Notes under the pieces: generated by a model | Seen by the model: only the letters and a program-made list of their open reading frames with translations | What the model was told of the DNA's origin: nothing | Database searches by the model: none | From: Fluviicola sp. XM-24bin1 | GTDB taxonomy: Bacteria; Bacteroidota; Bacteroidia; Flavobacteriales_D; Crocinitomicaceae | NCBI GenBank assembly: GCA_003149635.1 | Contig: QCWI01000005.1 | Coordinates: 62,001-126,000, forward strand | Length of the DNA stretch: 64,000 bases | Direction: 5' to 3' | Made by a program: the position numbers and the translations under genes | Shown: piece after piece, positions 51,327-60,793 of the stretch | Layout of the letters: every line of letters begins with the position of its first letter | Numbering within the stretch: the stretch's first letter is position 1

Positions 51327-52232
51327 TTAGTCTTCTTGCTCCCAGCTTCCTTCGGTATCGAAGGTTGTCAGGCTCCCGAAGAAGAATTTGATTTTCTTTT
51401 TCGATCCCTCCAACTTAGCAAAAGGAAGGTATCCTTCTACTAGAATAGCTGGCCCTTTTTCTTCACCGATAGTGATAGAATCACGCGTCTGCAATGACCA
51501 CTTTTCTTTTCCTCCAGTAAATGGAATGATAGGAAGTGAATCTGGGCTGAACTTGTAAATTTCTAATTTCTCACGGTTACGAACATAAGATGTGTTCTTG
51601 AATTTCGTATCCATGATGCTTACTTGAATCGTGTCACGAACGAAACCTGCGAATAACTCTTGATAACGCGGCCCTTCTTGCCATTTCGATAAACGGAACG
51701 CCTCGTCCTCAGTCATGTTGTTATCGATCGGACGATCATCACCATACAAGTAATCTCTTTCTTCTGCAGTAATTTTCATCGCTGGAACCGTTCCTTTTGA
51801 AATCACTGACGGCATCGTACCGTTCTTTGCGAAGTCAATTAAGTCATCCCAGTTATCGATGTAAACACCGTATTTTTCTTTGTGTACTTTTTGCAAGAAA
51901 CGAATATCGATCATATTCTGCTTCGCGATTTGAATGCTCTTATCACGATTATCTTGATACGTCAAAGACTCGCTTACTGAACTGTATGAATACCAGAAAA
52001 GAACCAATGCGATCGCTCCGAAAACTCCTCCAACGATCATTACCATCTTTGGCTGAAGTTTCCCAAGGCTGAACAAGGCGCTCAAAACACCCGCCATTAG
52101 AATCATAGCAGCGGAAAGTAAGAATCTACCTCCTTGACCCTCCATTAGCCCAAAGATTAGTACACCAAAACCAATCACGGTAAACAAAAATGGTACGGAA
52201 AACTTTCTTACTATAAGTCCAATATTGTTCAT
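51327..52232 (-). CDS. Membrane protein of unknown function
   Basis: A 301-residue protein with three hydrophobic segments in the first 85 residues (FLFTVIGFGVLIFGLMEG, FLLSAAMILMAGVLSALF, VMIVGGVFGAIALVLFWY), then a soluble domain of about 210 residues (KYGVYIDNWDDLIDFAKNGTMPSVI in parts). The segment QIAKQNMIDIRFLQKVHKEKYGVYIDNWDDL resembles the start of pseudopilin-like or Bacteroidota envelope proteins, but I do not recognise a family. It lies 4 bp upstream of DUF3822 and is probably co-transcribed. Confidence 0.75.
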   Translation of the reverse strand: MNNIGLIVRKFSVPFLFTVIGFGVLIFGLMEGQGGRFLLSAAMILMAGVLSALFSLGKLQPKMVMIVGGVFGAIALVLFWYSYSSVSESLTYQDNRDKSIQIAKQNMIDIRFLQKVHKEKYGVYIDNWDDLIDFAKNGTMPSVISKGTVPAMKITAEERDYLYGDDRPIDNNMTEDEAFRLSKWQEGPRYQELFAGFVRDTIQVSIMDTKFKNTSYVRNREKLEIYKFSPDSLPIIPFTGGKEKWSLQTRDSITIGEEKGPAILVEGYLPFAKLEGSKKKIKFFFGSLTTFDTEGSWEQED

Positions 52233-52398
52233 ACGTCTCTTCTAAAATTCATTTTATACGCTAACAAAACTACAATTTTTTGAATTCTATGAAAGACCAG
52301 TGAATATATTTTTTCAACCGTTCAATCAATGAAAACTTTTTCCCCGCATGGGAAGCATTCTTTCAATTCTTAATACCTTTAGTAGTTCACCGTTTTTC

Positions 52399-53817
52399 AT
52401 GGAAAAATCTCCCTTTCAAAAGTTACTTATTGAGAAGTTCGGATTGACTCCCACAGAGCATCAATCGGAGCTTTTTCAGGCGTTGGAGGATTTTGTAAAG
52501 TACCGAGACCGCAAAAGTGCCTTCGTGCTTACAGGATATGCAGGTACGGGTAAGACGTCCGTTTTAGGAGCATTTGTGAAAGCGTTGAAGAGTGTCAAAG
52601 TGCCAGTGAAGTTGTTAGCGCCGACGGGTCGGGCCGCGAAAGTCTTTGGAGGAAAGTCCAGCGCGGATGCCTTTACCATCCACAAGCAGATTTATCGAAG
52701 AAAGTCGAAAACGGATTTCGGATCGCCCTTGAGTTTGCAGCCCAATTTATCGAAACACACTGTTTTTATTGTAGATGAGGCGTCCATGATAGGTGATTAT
52801 ACCTTGCAAAGCGACGGTTCTGTGAATGCGCGTAATTTGCTAGAAGATCTCTTTGAATACGTTTATTCAGGAGTTGGATGCAAACTTATTCTGATGGGAG
52901 ATGAAGGACAGTTACCGCCCGTTGGAAGCGATCATTCGCCCGCTTTGAGTCTGAAATACTTGGAACATCACTTCCCGGAATTGCAGATTTTCAATTTTCG
53001 ATTGACGGAGGTGCTCCGACAGGCTGAAGATTCAGAGGTGTTGAAGAATGCAACGCTTTTGAGAAATACGGAATGGGTGGATTATCCAAAGTTTGATTTA
53101 GTTCCGGGAGGCGATTTAATTCGAATCAATGGAATGGAATTGCAAGATGCACTAGATAGCGCCATTCATGCGGATGGGGCAGAGGAGTGCATCGTTGTGA
53201 CACGATCCAACAAACGAGCGAATAATTACAATCTTCAGATTCGCGGAAGAATCTTGTGGTACGAGGAGCAATTAAGCGGCGGCGATTATCTAATGGTAGT
53301 GAAGAACAACTACTATTGGATGGGGGAAGATTCCCGCATGGGATTCATTGCGAACGGTGAAATTTTTCGAATTCGCAGAATACTTGGTTACGAGGAATTG
53401 TACGGATTCAACTTCGTTCGGGTGATGGCTAATTTCGTCGACTATGAGCAAGAAGGCGATGTAGAATTGATTTTGCACACAGAAACCTTGCTAACCGAAG
53501 GCCCATCACTACCGCGTGATCGAATGAAGGAACTTTTTTACGCTGTTGAGCAAGATTACGTGCACATCAAAGTCAAAAAGGATCGTTACGAAGCAATTTT
53601 GAAAGATCTCTACTTCAATGCGCTTCAAGTGAAATATGCCTATGCCGTAACGTGCCACAAATCTCAAGGTGGACAGTGGAAGCATGTCTTCATTGATCAG
53701 GGTTTTCTCAATGAAGACATCCTCGGACCAGACTATTATCGGTGGTTATATACGGCACTCACACGTACAACCGACAAGGCATATCTCGTGAATTTCAACG
53801 ATGCATTTTTCGAATAA
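52399..53817 (+). CDS. RecD/Pif1-like ATP-dependent DNA helicase
   Basis: A 472-residue SF1B helicase. The ATG at 52399 gives MEKSPFQKLLIEKFGLTPTEHQ; a start at 52348 adds 17 residues. Walker A GYAGTGKTS lies near residue 46, and Walker B VFIVDEASMIGD near 122. Motif III MGDEGQLPPVG, and the C-terminal VTCHKSQGGQW and RWLYTALTRTTDKAYLV complete the UvrD_C_2 pattern. It is shorter than RecD2. The protein probably acts in DNA repair or recombination. It is convergent with the broken PorP gene. Confidence 0.88.
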   Translation: MEKSPFQKLLIEKFGLTPTEHQSELFQALEDFVKYRDRKSAFVLTGYAGTGKTSVLGAFVKALKSVKVPVKLLAPTGRAAKVFGGKSSADAFTIHKQIYRRKSKTDFGSPLSLQPNLSKHTVFIVDEASMIGDYTLQSDGSVNARNLLEDLFEYVYSGVGCKLILMGDEGQLPPVGSDHSPALSLKYLEHHFPELQIFNFRLTEVLRQAEDSEVLKNATLLRNTEWVDYPKFDLVPGGDLIRINGMELQDALDSAIHADGAEECIVVTRSNKRANNYNLQIRGRILWYEEQLSGGDYLMVVKNNYYWMGEDSRMGFIANGEIFRIRRILGYEELYGFNFVRVMANFVDYEQEGDVELILHTETLLTEGPSLPRDRMKELFYAVEQDYVHIKVKKDRYEAILKDLYFNALQVKYAYAVTCHKSQGGQWKHVFIDQGFLNEDILGPDYYRWLYTALTRTTDKAYLVNFNDAFFE

Positions 53818-53828
53818 CTACATCACAA

Positions 53829-54845
53829 TTAATACCTAGAGCTAAGTAGGAACGAAGGAATCATGTACTGCAGTTGAATTTCAAATGCTCCTCTGGACTG
53901 ATTGTTTTGCTTCAATGCTGAGGTTGTGACATCATACGCTAAGCCCAAATTCCAATTAGACATTTGCATGGCAACGTTGAAAATCATTGCATCTCCATTT
54001 CGAACAAAGAGTCCAGCCCCGAGACGGTAGGTACGCACCTTATCGAAAGAACTCGTTGTTTTGGCTGATTCTTTCAAGCGCATGAATCCCATGACACCTA
54101 TGTTGAAAGATTGGAATTCTCGTTGCTTTTGAAACAAAAACATGGGCTGAATCATGTACTTCTGTTTAGCGAAATAAAGTGAGGAGCTTCCGTGCAAGGC
54201 TAGCCTTATGGGCAATTTTGCCGATCCATCCACTAAGAATGAAACATCGGGACGTCCCAAATGATGCGTCACCATTCCGAATTGCAGCAGCTTCTGACCT
54301 TCGTGCTTCCCCGCAAGGGAGTACACAATTCCAGTTCCGACAGCAAAGGCAGTTCTGTTCAGTGTGCTAAATTGCTCACCTGTAGGAAGGTCGGGATCGT
54401 AGAACAAACCGTTGTGCTGATTTTCCCAACTTCCTGAATTTCGACCGAATCGTTGTCCGTAATATCCGAAACTCATGGCAGTACTAATTTGTCCGCCCTT
54501 GTGAATTGGAAGGTGATATGCAGCAATTCCCGAAACTGTAGTTACATCGAATTGATCGTTTAATTGCTCGTCGTATAAGTTCAATCCAATAGACATATAA
54601 CCTTCTCGCGCCTTTCGCCCGGGGAATACATTCGTCCCAACCGATTCAGAAATTGCGTTATAAGGAGATCCTAGCGCACGCCATTGCGTTCAATAAGAAG
54701 TTGTGATCTCCAATTCATTGTTCAATGCGCACAACGCTGGATTGTACAATGATGACAAGTAATTCAGGTTCGAACTGTGCATGTCCTGACCGCTCACGAA
54801 ATGACTCGCCGCGATGCATATTATGATGAGAATTCTCTTTTTCAT
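53829..54845 (-). pseudogene. PorP/SprF-like type IX secretion membrane protein, nonsense-mutated
   Basis: A 338-codon frame from ATG (54845) to TAA. It opens with a signal peptide (MKKRILIIICIAASHFVSGQ) and the PorP/SprF N-terminus (NLNYLSSLYNPALCALNNEL). After codon 51 it reads TTSY-stop-TQWRALGSPYNA. The TGA at 54692-54690 probably replaced an Arg codon (CGA), since this family usually has 'YRNQW'. Beyond the stop the frame is intact to the C-terminus PSFLLSSRY, with barrel-like strands. The 255 codons after the stop could restart at 54596. SprF-like proteins serve secretion of neighbouring type-B cargo. It lies 11 bp downstream of such a cargo gene, also broken. Confidence 0.85.
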
Positions 54846-54856
54846 AGTACTTGGTT

Positions 54857-56959
54857 TTAATTCACAACTGAGACAAATCCGGAGAACGTTTCCGTTGTTC
54901 CGTTGTCGTATGTGACGTTAATTACATAGACATATTGGTCGTTTGGAACCACGCTTCCCTGATAGGTTCCATCCCATCCGTTACCTTGATTAAAGCTTTG
55001 GAAGATCATTTGTCCCCATTGATTGTACACTGTCGTTTCAATGCGGTTAATGCACGATCCAATCACACTCCACACATCATTTACACCGTCAACATTCGGA
55101 GAGAACATGGTAGGAATAAATACTTCCAGACATGGAATGAAGATGTCGATCAAAACCGAGGCGGTGTCTGTACATCCATTGTTATCCGTAACTACAACGG
55201 TATAAGTCTCCATCGACATCGGTGTTATTTGAGGATTCGGACAGTTGGTACAGCTCAAATACGCCGGCGGGCTCCATTCTTAGGAATAGGTGCCGTACGT
55301 TGCATTGGTCAAAGCCTGCAGCGTTTCCGTTGTCGCGATTTCAATTAAGGTATCTCCCGGAGATGTCCAAACGCTTAAGTCATTGATCAAGTCAATTTCT
55401 TCTTCAATTGGATACTGACAGCCATTGGTATCGGTAATTACCGCCAAAGAAACTCGACCAAATGAGGTCGCCATCAGAGGATATTCTGGCGATAAATCCG
55501 TCTGAAGGCCCTAGAAGTGTGTCTTGGTAAACAGAATCGGTTACTTCTAAATCTTGAGAAAATGTCACACCGGAGATATACACGGAAGTATCCCCAAAAG
55601 CAATTCCTGTGGCCGCATCGTACATGCTTCCGCCATGATAACTTGACCATTGCAAGACTCCAGATGAATCAAATTTGGCAACAAATCCATCAGTTTCCCC
55701 ATGAGATTTTGCTGAAAGGCACTGTCGGTTGCAATTGCTGTATCCGATTTTGTGAGCCCGGATAAATAGATGTTGAAATCAAAATCCATGGATAGTTTCA
55801 TTCCGACATCCAAGCTGTCGCTGCCGAAATAAGTAGCCCAAGCGAGCTGACCGCTTTCATTAAAACGCGCTACAAATGCGTCGGCGTCACCTCCCAAGGT
55901 ATCCTGATGTCCAAGACTATCCGTGATTCCGATTGGAGAATACGTGGTACCAGTAATGACAATATTGAATGAAGTGTCGATGTGCACATCGTTAGCTACG
56001 TCCAATTCCGGGCCACCGAAGTAGGTACTCCAGATCATTGCTCCTGTATTTGTGTATTTACTCAGGAACGCGTCGCCAATGGAATCAGTAATGGTGTCCT
56101 GATACGCACCGGCTGTGGCGATCGTGTATATAGATTGCGTCATTCCGCAGATGCAAACGTCTCCAAAACGATCCGTGATCACACCTCGAACTTCGGTATT
56201 CAATGAGTCACCAATGTATTTCCCCCAAACGTATTCAGGCACGGGATCAATGATGAATTCTCTTGTGAAAAGATCGGGTGCAAGCGTTGAATAGGAAATG
56301 GTATATCCATTTTCGTCAGCAGATTGTTGGAAGTGAACTGGAAGCGTTTCTCCGTTATCCGCGTAGAAGCTCACGGGAATTACTTCTTTCTACGGACGTA
56401 TTGAGTTTTCCAATTCGAGTTGCCCATCACTAATGCTCATACCATCTGATCCTGCATAGTGCAATTGAATATCACTCAAATGGGCTCCAGGATGAAGCAC
56501 GATGTCGTATTTTACTTGTCCAGATGCTGTTTTCTTAAAAACAAGATCGATGTTGTCGTACATGTTTTCGTAAATCACTTCTTCATAGACATCAGCGATG
56601 CATTTACCCGCACTTCCGGCGATGTAATGCGATGACTGAATCGGGATACGCTGTTGAGGTCGAATTACAAACGATTTATTAGCGCCGATAAACGAAACAT
56701 CAATGCGATGCATGCGGATGGATGATCCTGAATTTTCGTACAAATCGAAGCTGAATCCAGAGGTGCGCAATTGAACATTCATGCCATATGCACCGGCAAA
56801 TAAGAACTTTACCTGATCGTTGGTTTTTCCGTTTTGATCGGTAATCTGACCATGGTTTTCAACATATCCATCGATAAAGTTTAATGCATTGAAATCCTGC
56901 GTAAATCCTGCAAAAGAGGATAGAATTATTCCAGTTAGAATGAGAAGTAGTCTTTTCAT
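54857..56959 (-). pseudogene. Type-B T9SS cargo protein with SBBP repeats, broken
   Basis: The remains of a large secreted protein: signal peptide MKRLLLILTGIILSSFAGFTQ, an N-terminal domain (FIDGYVENHGQITDQNGK), several SBBP beta-propeller repeats (MIWSTYFGGPELDVANDV, LAWATYFGSDSLDVG), Cys-containing extracellular domains and a gliding-motility-associated type-B C-terminal domain (FIPTMFSPNVDGVNDVW to FSGFVSVVN). Four lesions are seen: TAG at 56392-56390, a probable one-base loss near 55700 (after FQQNLMG), a frame change with loss of sequence near 55440, and TAA at about 55277-55279 (TYS-stop-EWSP). It is upstream of the PorP/SprF-like gene. Confidence 0.88.
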
Positions 56960-57242
56960 AAATAGAGCTTTAGTAGTATGAAGATGCAGGGAATAATTCA
57001 AGAAAAAGGCCGAGGGAAATCACAATTTTGACGCAGATATACGCCTCTACAAAATGTCGGGTTTGGCAGGAGGATGGAATTTACAAACTAAGTGTAGTTC
57101 TTGTTGAGTTAACGTGAAAAATGAGAGGAATTAGAGCGTATTTCAAAGCACAAGGCTAAGAGTAGATTTATGTGAATAATAATTCTAACGGTGGAATAAC
57201 AACAAATGAATGCCTCTCGCTCTGGTTTGAGTACGGATGAAT

Positions 57243-59528
57243 CTACAAGTTAAATTCCGACAGCTTAAATGATGTTGGCCCCACGCTAATGCGCACTTTA
57301 CGCCAAGTTTTGTTGAATCGATCGATAACTTTGGTCGCGTCTTCACGAGAAAGATACATTCCAGCTAGTGTATTGATTTCTTTCTGAAGTGCATTCATGA
57401 TAGTTGCGGTTCGATAGGCCGACAAGATGTCGTTTTTCGAAAGCTTGTATTTGTTCATCGCCGCAAGAATCGTTTCGTTGGAAACGGAAATGTTTGATTT
57501 GACTGGGTCAGTAAAAGAGTTGACTTCCAGTACGATATCGCGATCAATGCGAACCAACACTTCGGACTTACGAAGACGTAAGAAGGTAGAATCCATTTTG
57601 CTCACCGACGGCGTTCCTGGGTAGCGATCTAAGGTTTCAGGTTGGTAGTTCTTTACCGTTTTGGCACCGTTCCATTTTCCAACGCCTTGTCCTCGGGAGA
57701 TGATGGTGAATTCCATCTTTTTCTCCAAAAGACTTTCGAAGAACACGTGAAGAGCTACGGAATCTTCCTGAGTGAATAAACTTTGCAGGAGATCCCACTT
57801 ATCAGAATCGAAAACATCGTTTAGCTCTAGGTTGATGCGAGCATCGTAGTTTGGTTCGGCATCCATAACGCTGGCGTGCATCATTACTTCATCGGCATTC
57901 TTAGAAAGGCTGGATTCAGGAATGGCTAGTAAGCGAACTTCGAAGTCTTCCGAAAGTTCCTTTGCAGGAAATTGAAATTCCTGAGTGTAGAAATCGAAAG
58001 TACTTGAGTCTTCAAAAGTGTACAGTCCATCTTTCTCAGTGAAAGACATCCAGTTTTGTCCGAGTAGCGCTTTGTATTGATCTAGGCGCAATTCCAAGAC
58101 CGCACGACGATCAATGGCTTCTTGTTTCTCAATTTCAAGTTCTGCAATTCTTTTTTTGTAATTGTCGTAGGCTCCTTGCAGTGCGACAATTTGATCCTGC
58201 AATTTCTTTCGTTCTGAGCGCTGAGAATTGGTGGTTGGAGCACCATCGAAAGTCTCAGAACTAGCCTTAATGGCCTTTTTCTTGGATCGTTTTACTTTTC
58301 CGGAAGGTTTACTATCTGTTGTGATTGGCGTATATCCCAAATTGGAATATTCCATTTCCTTCTTTTGTAATTTGATCTCGGTGCTGTTCTTCTTTTTGGT
58401 GTTGTATTCGATCCAGTAATCGTAACCGCGGCGTCCAGAAATTTTATCTTCCAATTTCGCAATGTGATTGAATTCCAAATCATTGATAATAGCTTGGAAT
58501 GTAGTTCCTTCTGCGAAAGAGGAGTCAGGGGAGAGGAAGCGTGTATCGACAGAGCCAAAGAGTAGGTATTGACGTCCATTCTTCTCAATCACTACGGTGG
58601 TTTGTTTCTCGGAGTTATATCCCCAAACATCTACATGAAGATTGGTTAATCGATTGTTTCCAGCCGTTTTAAAATCGTGTATCGCGTATCGTGCAGGTTC
58701 AATTTTCTCTGTGGTTTTTCGCTTGGTTTCGATGGTTTGCAACATCAAATCGTATGGGAACAGTCCAACGGCTTTTGGCAAACCACGGTTCCACATTCCG
58801 CGTTCGTTCTTTTCTCGTTCTTCGAGCAATCCGGAAGTTCCGCTGCCATCTCCAGCTGCCATGAGTACGTTGTCGAATTCCTCAGCTTCTCCTCCGAGGT
58901 GCAAGTAAATTTGTTCCGTTCTGCCTTTGACATATTCGTTTACCGCATGATTCATCGCGCGCAGTAATTCCAATCGTTCTTGCATGTTGAGAAAACGCAT
59001 GGATTCAACCATCGCCACTTTATCATCCAAGGAAAGGCTTGGATTCAATACATTGTAAATCTTAGGATGCGGACGTTGTTGTCCGTCTTTCGGTCGATAT
59101 GCTTCTGATGGCAATTTTTCCTCAAGTAGCGCTTCGAAAGCATCAAATTCGTTCTGGTATTGCTTTAAGTTGTTCGGATTTTTTCTCTTCGCCAATAACA
59201 CCTTGTTCAATTCCCAAACTGCCATTTTATTAGAAGCCTCTGCTAATAATCCTTTCGTTGATTTACTGATTTCCTCTTTGCGAATGATGAGGTATTCTGG
59301 ATTATTAATGATGAGTAGTTCTACGGAATCGTAATTGATTTTCCCATTGGGAAAGGTTACCTCAGGGCCTTGATAGTCAAAATAACGTCCCAGATTGTTA
59401 TTCAGAATAGGACTTTTCTTAACGACATGGAAAAGGTAAGCGCGTTCCTCAGGTGTCAATCCCTCATTCAATTGGGCCTGAGCAGAAAAAGAGAGGAGCA
59501 GAACGATTAACAGGTAGAAATTTCTCAT
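57243..59528 (-). CDS. Large secreted protein of unknown function with central coiled coil
   Basis: A 761-residue secreted or periplasmic protein with signal peptide MRNFYLLIVLLLSFSAQAQ. The N-terminal part is charged and helical. A Lys/Ser-rich linker near residues 400-435 (SGKVKRSKKKAIKASSE) precedes a coiled coil near 440-490 (LQDQIVALQGAYDNYKKRIAELEIEKQEAI in parts). The C-terminal part is mixed and ends without a T9SS domain (KLSEFNL). I recognise no family. It stands alone on its strand, upstream of a broken cargo cluster. Confidence 0.65.
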   Translation of the reverse strand: MRNFYLLIVLLLSFSAQAQLNEGLTPEERAYLFHVVKKSPILNNNLGRYFDYQGPEVTFPNGKINYDSVELLIINNPEYLIIRKEEISKSTKGLLAEASNKMAVWELNKVLLAKRKNPNNLKQYQNEFDAFEALLEEKLPSEAYRPKDGQQRPHPKIYNVLNPSLSLDDKVAMVESMRFLNMQERLELLRAMNHAVNEYVKGRTEQIYLHLGGEAEEFDNVLMAAGDGSGTSGLLEEREKNERGMWNRGLPKAVGLFPYDLMLQTIETKRKTTEKIEPARYAIHDFKTAGNNRLTNLHVDVWGYNSEKQTTVVIEKNGRQYLLFGSVDTRFLSPDSSFAEGTTFQAIINDLEFNHIAKLEDKISGRRGYDYWIEYNTKKKNSTEIKLQKKEMEYSNLGYTPITTDSKPSGKVKRSKKKAIKASSETFDGAPTTNSQRSERKKLQDQIVALQGAYDNYKKRIAELEIEKQEAIDRRAVLELRLDQYKALLGQNWMSFTEKDGLYTFEDSSTFDFYTQEFQFPAKELSEDFEVRLLAIPESSLSKNADEVMMHASVMDAEPNYDARINLELNDVFDSDKWDLLQSLFTQEDSVALHVFFESLLEKKMEFTIISRGQGVGKWNGAKTVKNYQPETLDRYPGTPSVSKMDSTFLRLRKSEVLVRIDRDIVLEVNSFTDPVKSNISVSNETILAAMNKYKLSKNDILSAYRTATIMNALQKEINTLAGMYLSREDATKVIDRFNKTWRKVRISVGPTSFKLSEFNL

Positions 59529-59584
59529 AAAGGATCAGATGTACGAATATAACAAAGAAACGTCCGGTTGGTAACAGGTCAGGA

Positions 59585-59629
59585 TAAAAAAAGCCCCGGT
59601 CACTGAGCATAGTCGAAGTGCCGGGGCTA
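59585..59629 (-). terminator. Rho-independent terminator after the 342-residue T9SS gene
   Basis: AGCCCCGG pairs with CCGGGGCT, and the minus strand continues with seven T. The tip contains CACTGAGCATAGTCGAAGTG (59601-59620), the most regular copy of the palindrome. Confidence 0.87.
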
Positions 59630-59650
59630 ATATTTAGTTTGTGGGAAGGA

Positions 59651-60679
59651 TTACTTCCTCACAACTGTTTTTGTCGTTGTTTGACCTGCATTGTTGATTG
59701 TCAACAAGTACATTCCGCTGTTCAAGTTAGAAACATCGATAGTCTGTCCGTTTTCAATAGCAAACGTATTGATTACACGACCGCTAGCATCCAACAATTG
59801 TGCAGTTGCAGCAGCATCGAATTCACCAAATACAGTAACGATATCGTTAGCTGGGTTTGGAGCTACAGTGAAATCAAATGATTCCAATTCGTTTACACCA
59901 ACGAATATTCCATCTTCCTGAGACAATACCAAAGACGTTTCAGTGATTGGAGTACCTCCACCTTGCGGCAAGATTGTAATTGTCAAGTGAACGAATACTG
60001 GTAAGTTAGAGTTTGCGTAATCGTAGTACTCGTACTGAGTTTTGATTACGTCAACTGCTCCAACCAAAGGAAGTGTTGTTTGCGCATTTTCTTCGCTGTA
60101 GTAACGAATCACATTTGACAATGTTACGCTGTTAGGAAGCAACAAAGTTCCAGATCCATCAATTGACGCATTGATTGTTCCTGTCAATGCCTCATTGATT
60201 GGGAATCCATTAAAAGTCATTGCCAAAGATCCATCGTAGTTGTCGTTCACAGTAGCACCTCCTTCCGCAAACGGGTAAGTAAGAAGAATAGAAGGATCGT
60301 TTTCATACGTTACGATGATATCACCAAATGTAGCTTCTGTATAATAGAAACCTTGAGAAGTTCTATCCGATGCAGAAGAAGTAAAGAACTGCTTAATGTC
60401 TCCTACTGAAAGCACTTTAGTTGCCCCAGGGAAGTTTGCTCCATTTGGATCTGCTGAAGGATCAAGACATTCTACGTCTTGCGTTACACCGTTATATCCT
60501 GCAATTGTCGAGTAATCCCAAGTAACTCCAGGCCCGGTCGTTGCTGCGTAATTAGTTGCAAATGAATCAACTACAAATAGTGTTGATGTTTCTCCAATAG
60601 TTGGTTCGTTGGAAGACGTCATTTGAGCGTTTGCGAACGTAGCAGCTAGTAGAAAAGTGAAGAGTAAAGGTTTTCTCAT
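59651..60679 (-). CDS. T9SS type A sorting domain secreted protein
   Basis: A 342-residue secreted protein. The ATG at 60679 gives signal peptide MRKPLLFTFLLAATFANAQ, while a longer version would start upstream of the promoter. The mature part is a beta-rich unknown domain (VVDSFATNYAATTGPGVTWDYSTI, ASDRTSQGFYYTEATFGDIIV, ENDPSILLTYPFAEGGATVNDNY in parts). The type A sorting domain is FTVAPNPANDIVTVF to TKTVVRK. It is probably on the cell surface. No enzyme motif is seen. It is divergent from the MMPL transporter. Confidence 0.78.
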   Translation of the reverse strand: MRKPLLFTFLLAATFANAQMTSSNEPTIGETSTLFVVDSFATNYAATTGPGVTWDYSTIAGYNGVTQDVECLDPSADPNGANFPGATKVLSVGDIKQFFTSSASDRTSQGFYYTEATFGDIIVTYENDPSILLTYPFAEGGATVNDNYDGSLAMTFNGFPINEALTGTINASIDGSGTLLLPNSVTLSNVIRYYSEENAQTTLPLVGAVDVIKTQYEYYDYANSNLPVFVHLTITILPQGGGTPITETSLVLSQEDGIFVGVNELESFDFTVAPNPANDIVTVFGEFDAAATAQLLDASGRVINTFAIENGQTIDVSNLNSGMYLLTINNAGQTTTKTVVRK

Positions 60680-60695
60680 AATTTTTGATTTTCTC

Positions 60696-60726
60696 CAAAA
60701 GTATAAAAAGTGCGACATTTCTTCAA
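60696..60726 (-). promoter_or_regulatory. Promoter of the T9SS gene at 60679
   Basis: On the minus strand TTG (60726-60724) is 20 bp before TACTTTTG (60703-60696), an exact TTG-N17-23-TAnnTTTG promoter. The start lies 17 bp downstream. Confidence 0.7.
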
Positions 60727-60766
60727 TGTCCCCTATCATTGTATGCCGCCGTTTAAACAAAGGGGT

Positions 60767-60774
60767 TATCTTTG
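60767..60774 (+). promoter_or_regulatory. -7 box of the MMPL transporter gene
   Basis: TATCTTTG matches TAnnTTTG exactly. Transcription would begin near 60780, before the TTG start at 60794, which rules out the ATG at 60710. Confidence 0.5.
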
Positions 60775-60793
60775 TGCCTCAAACGAAACAGAA

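Noticed and set aside
54857-56959. Programmed frameshifting in the type-B cargo gene
   Set aside because: Two nonsense codons and a deletion accompany the frame changes, so decay is simpler than recoding.
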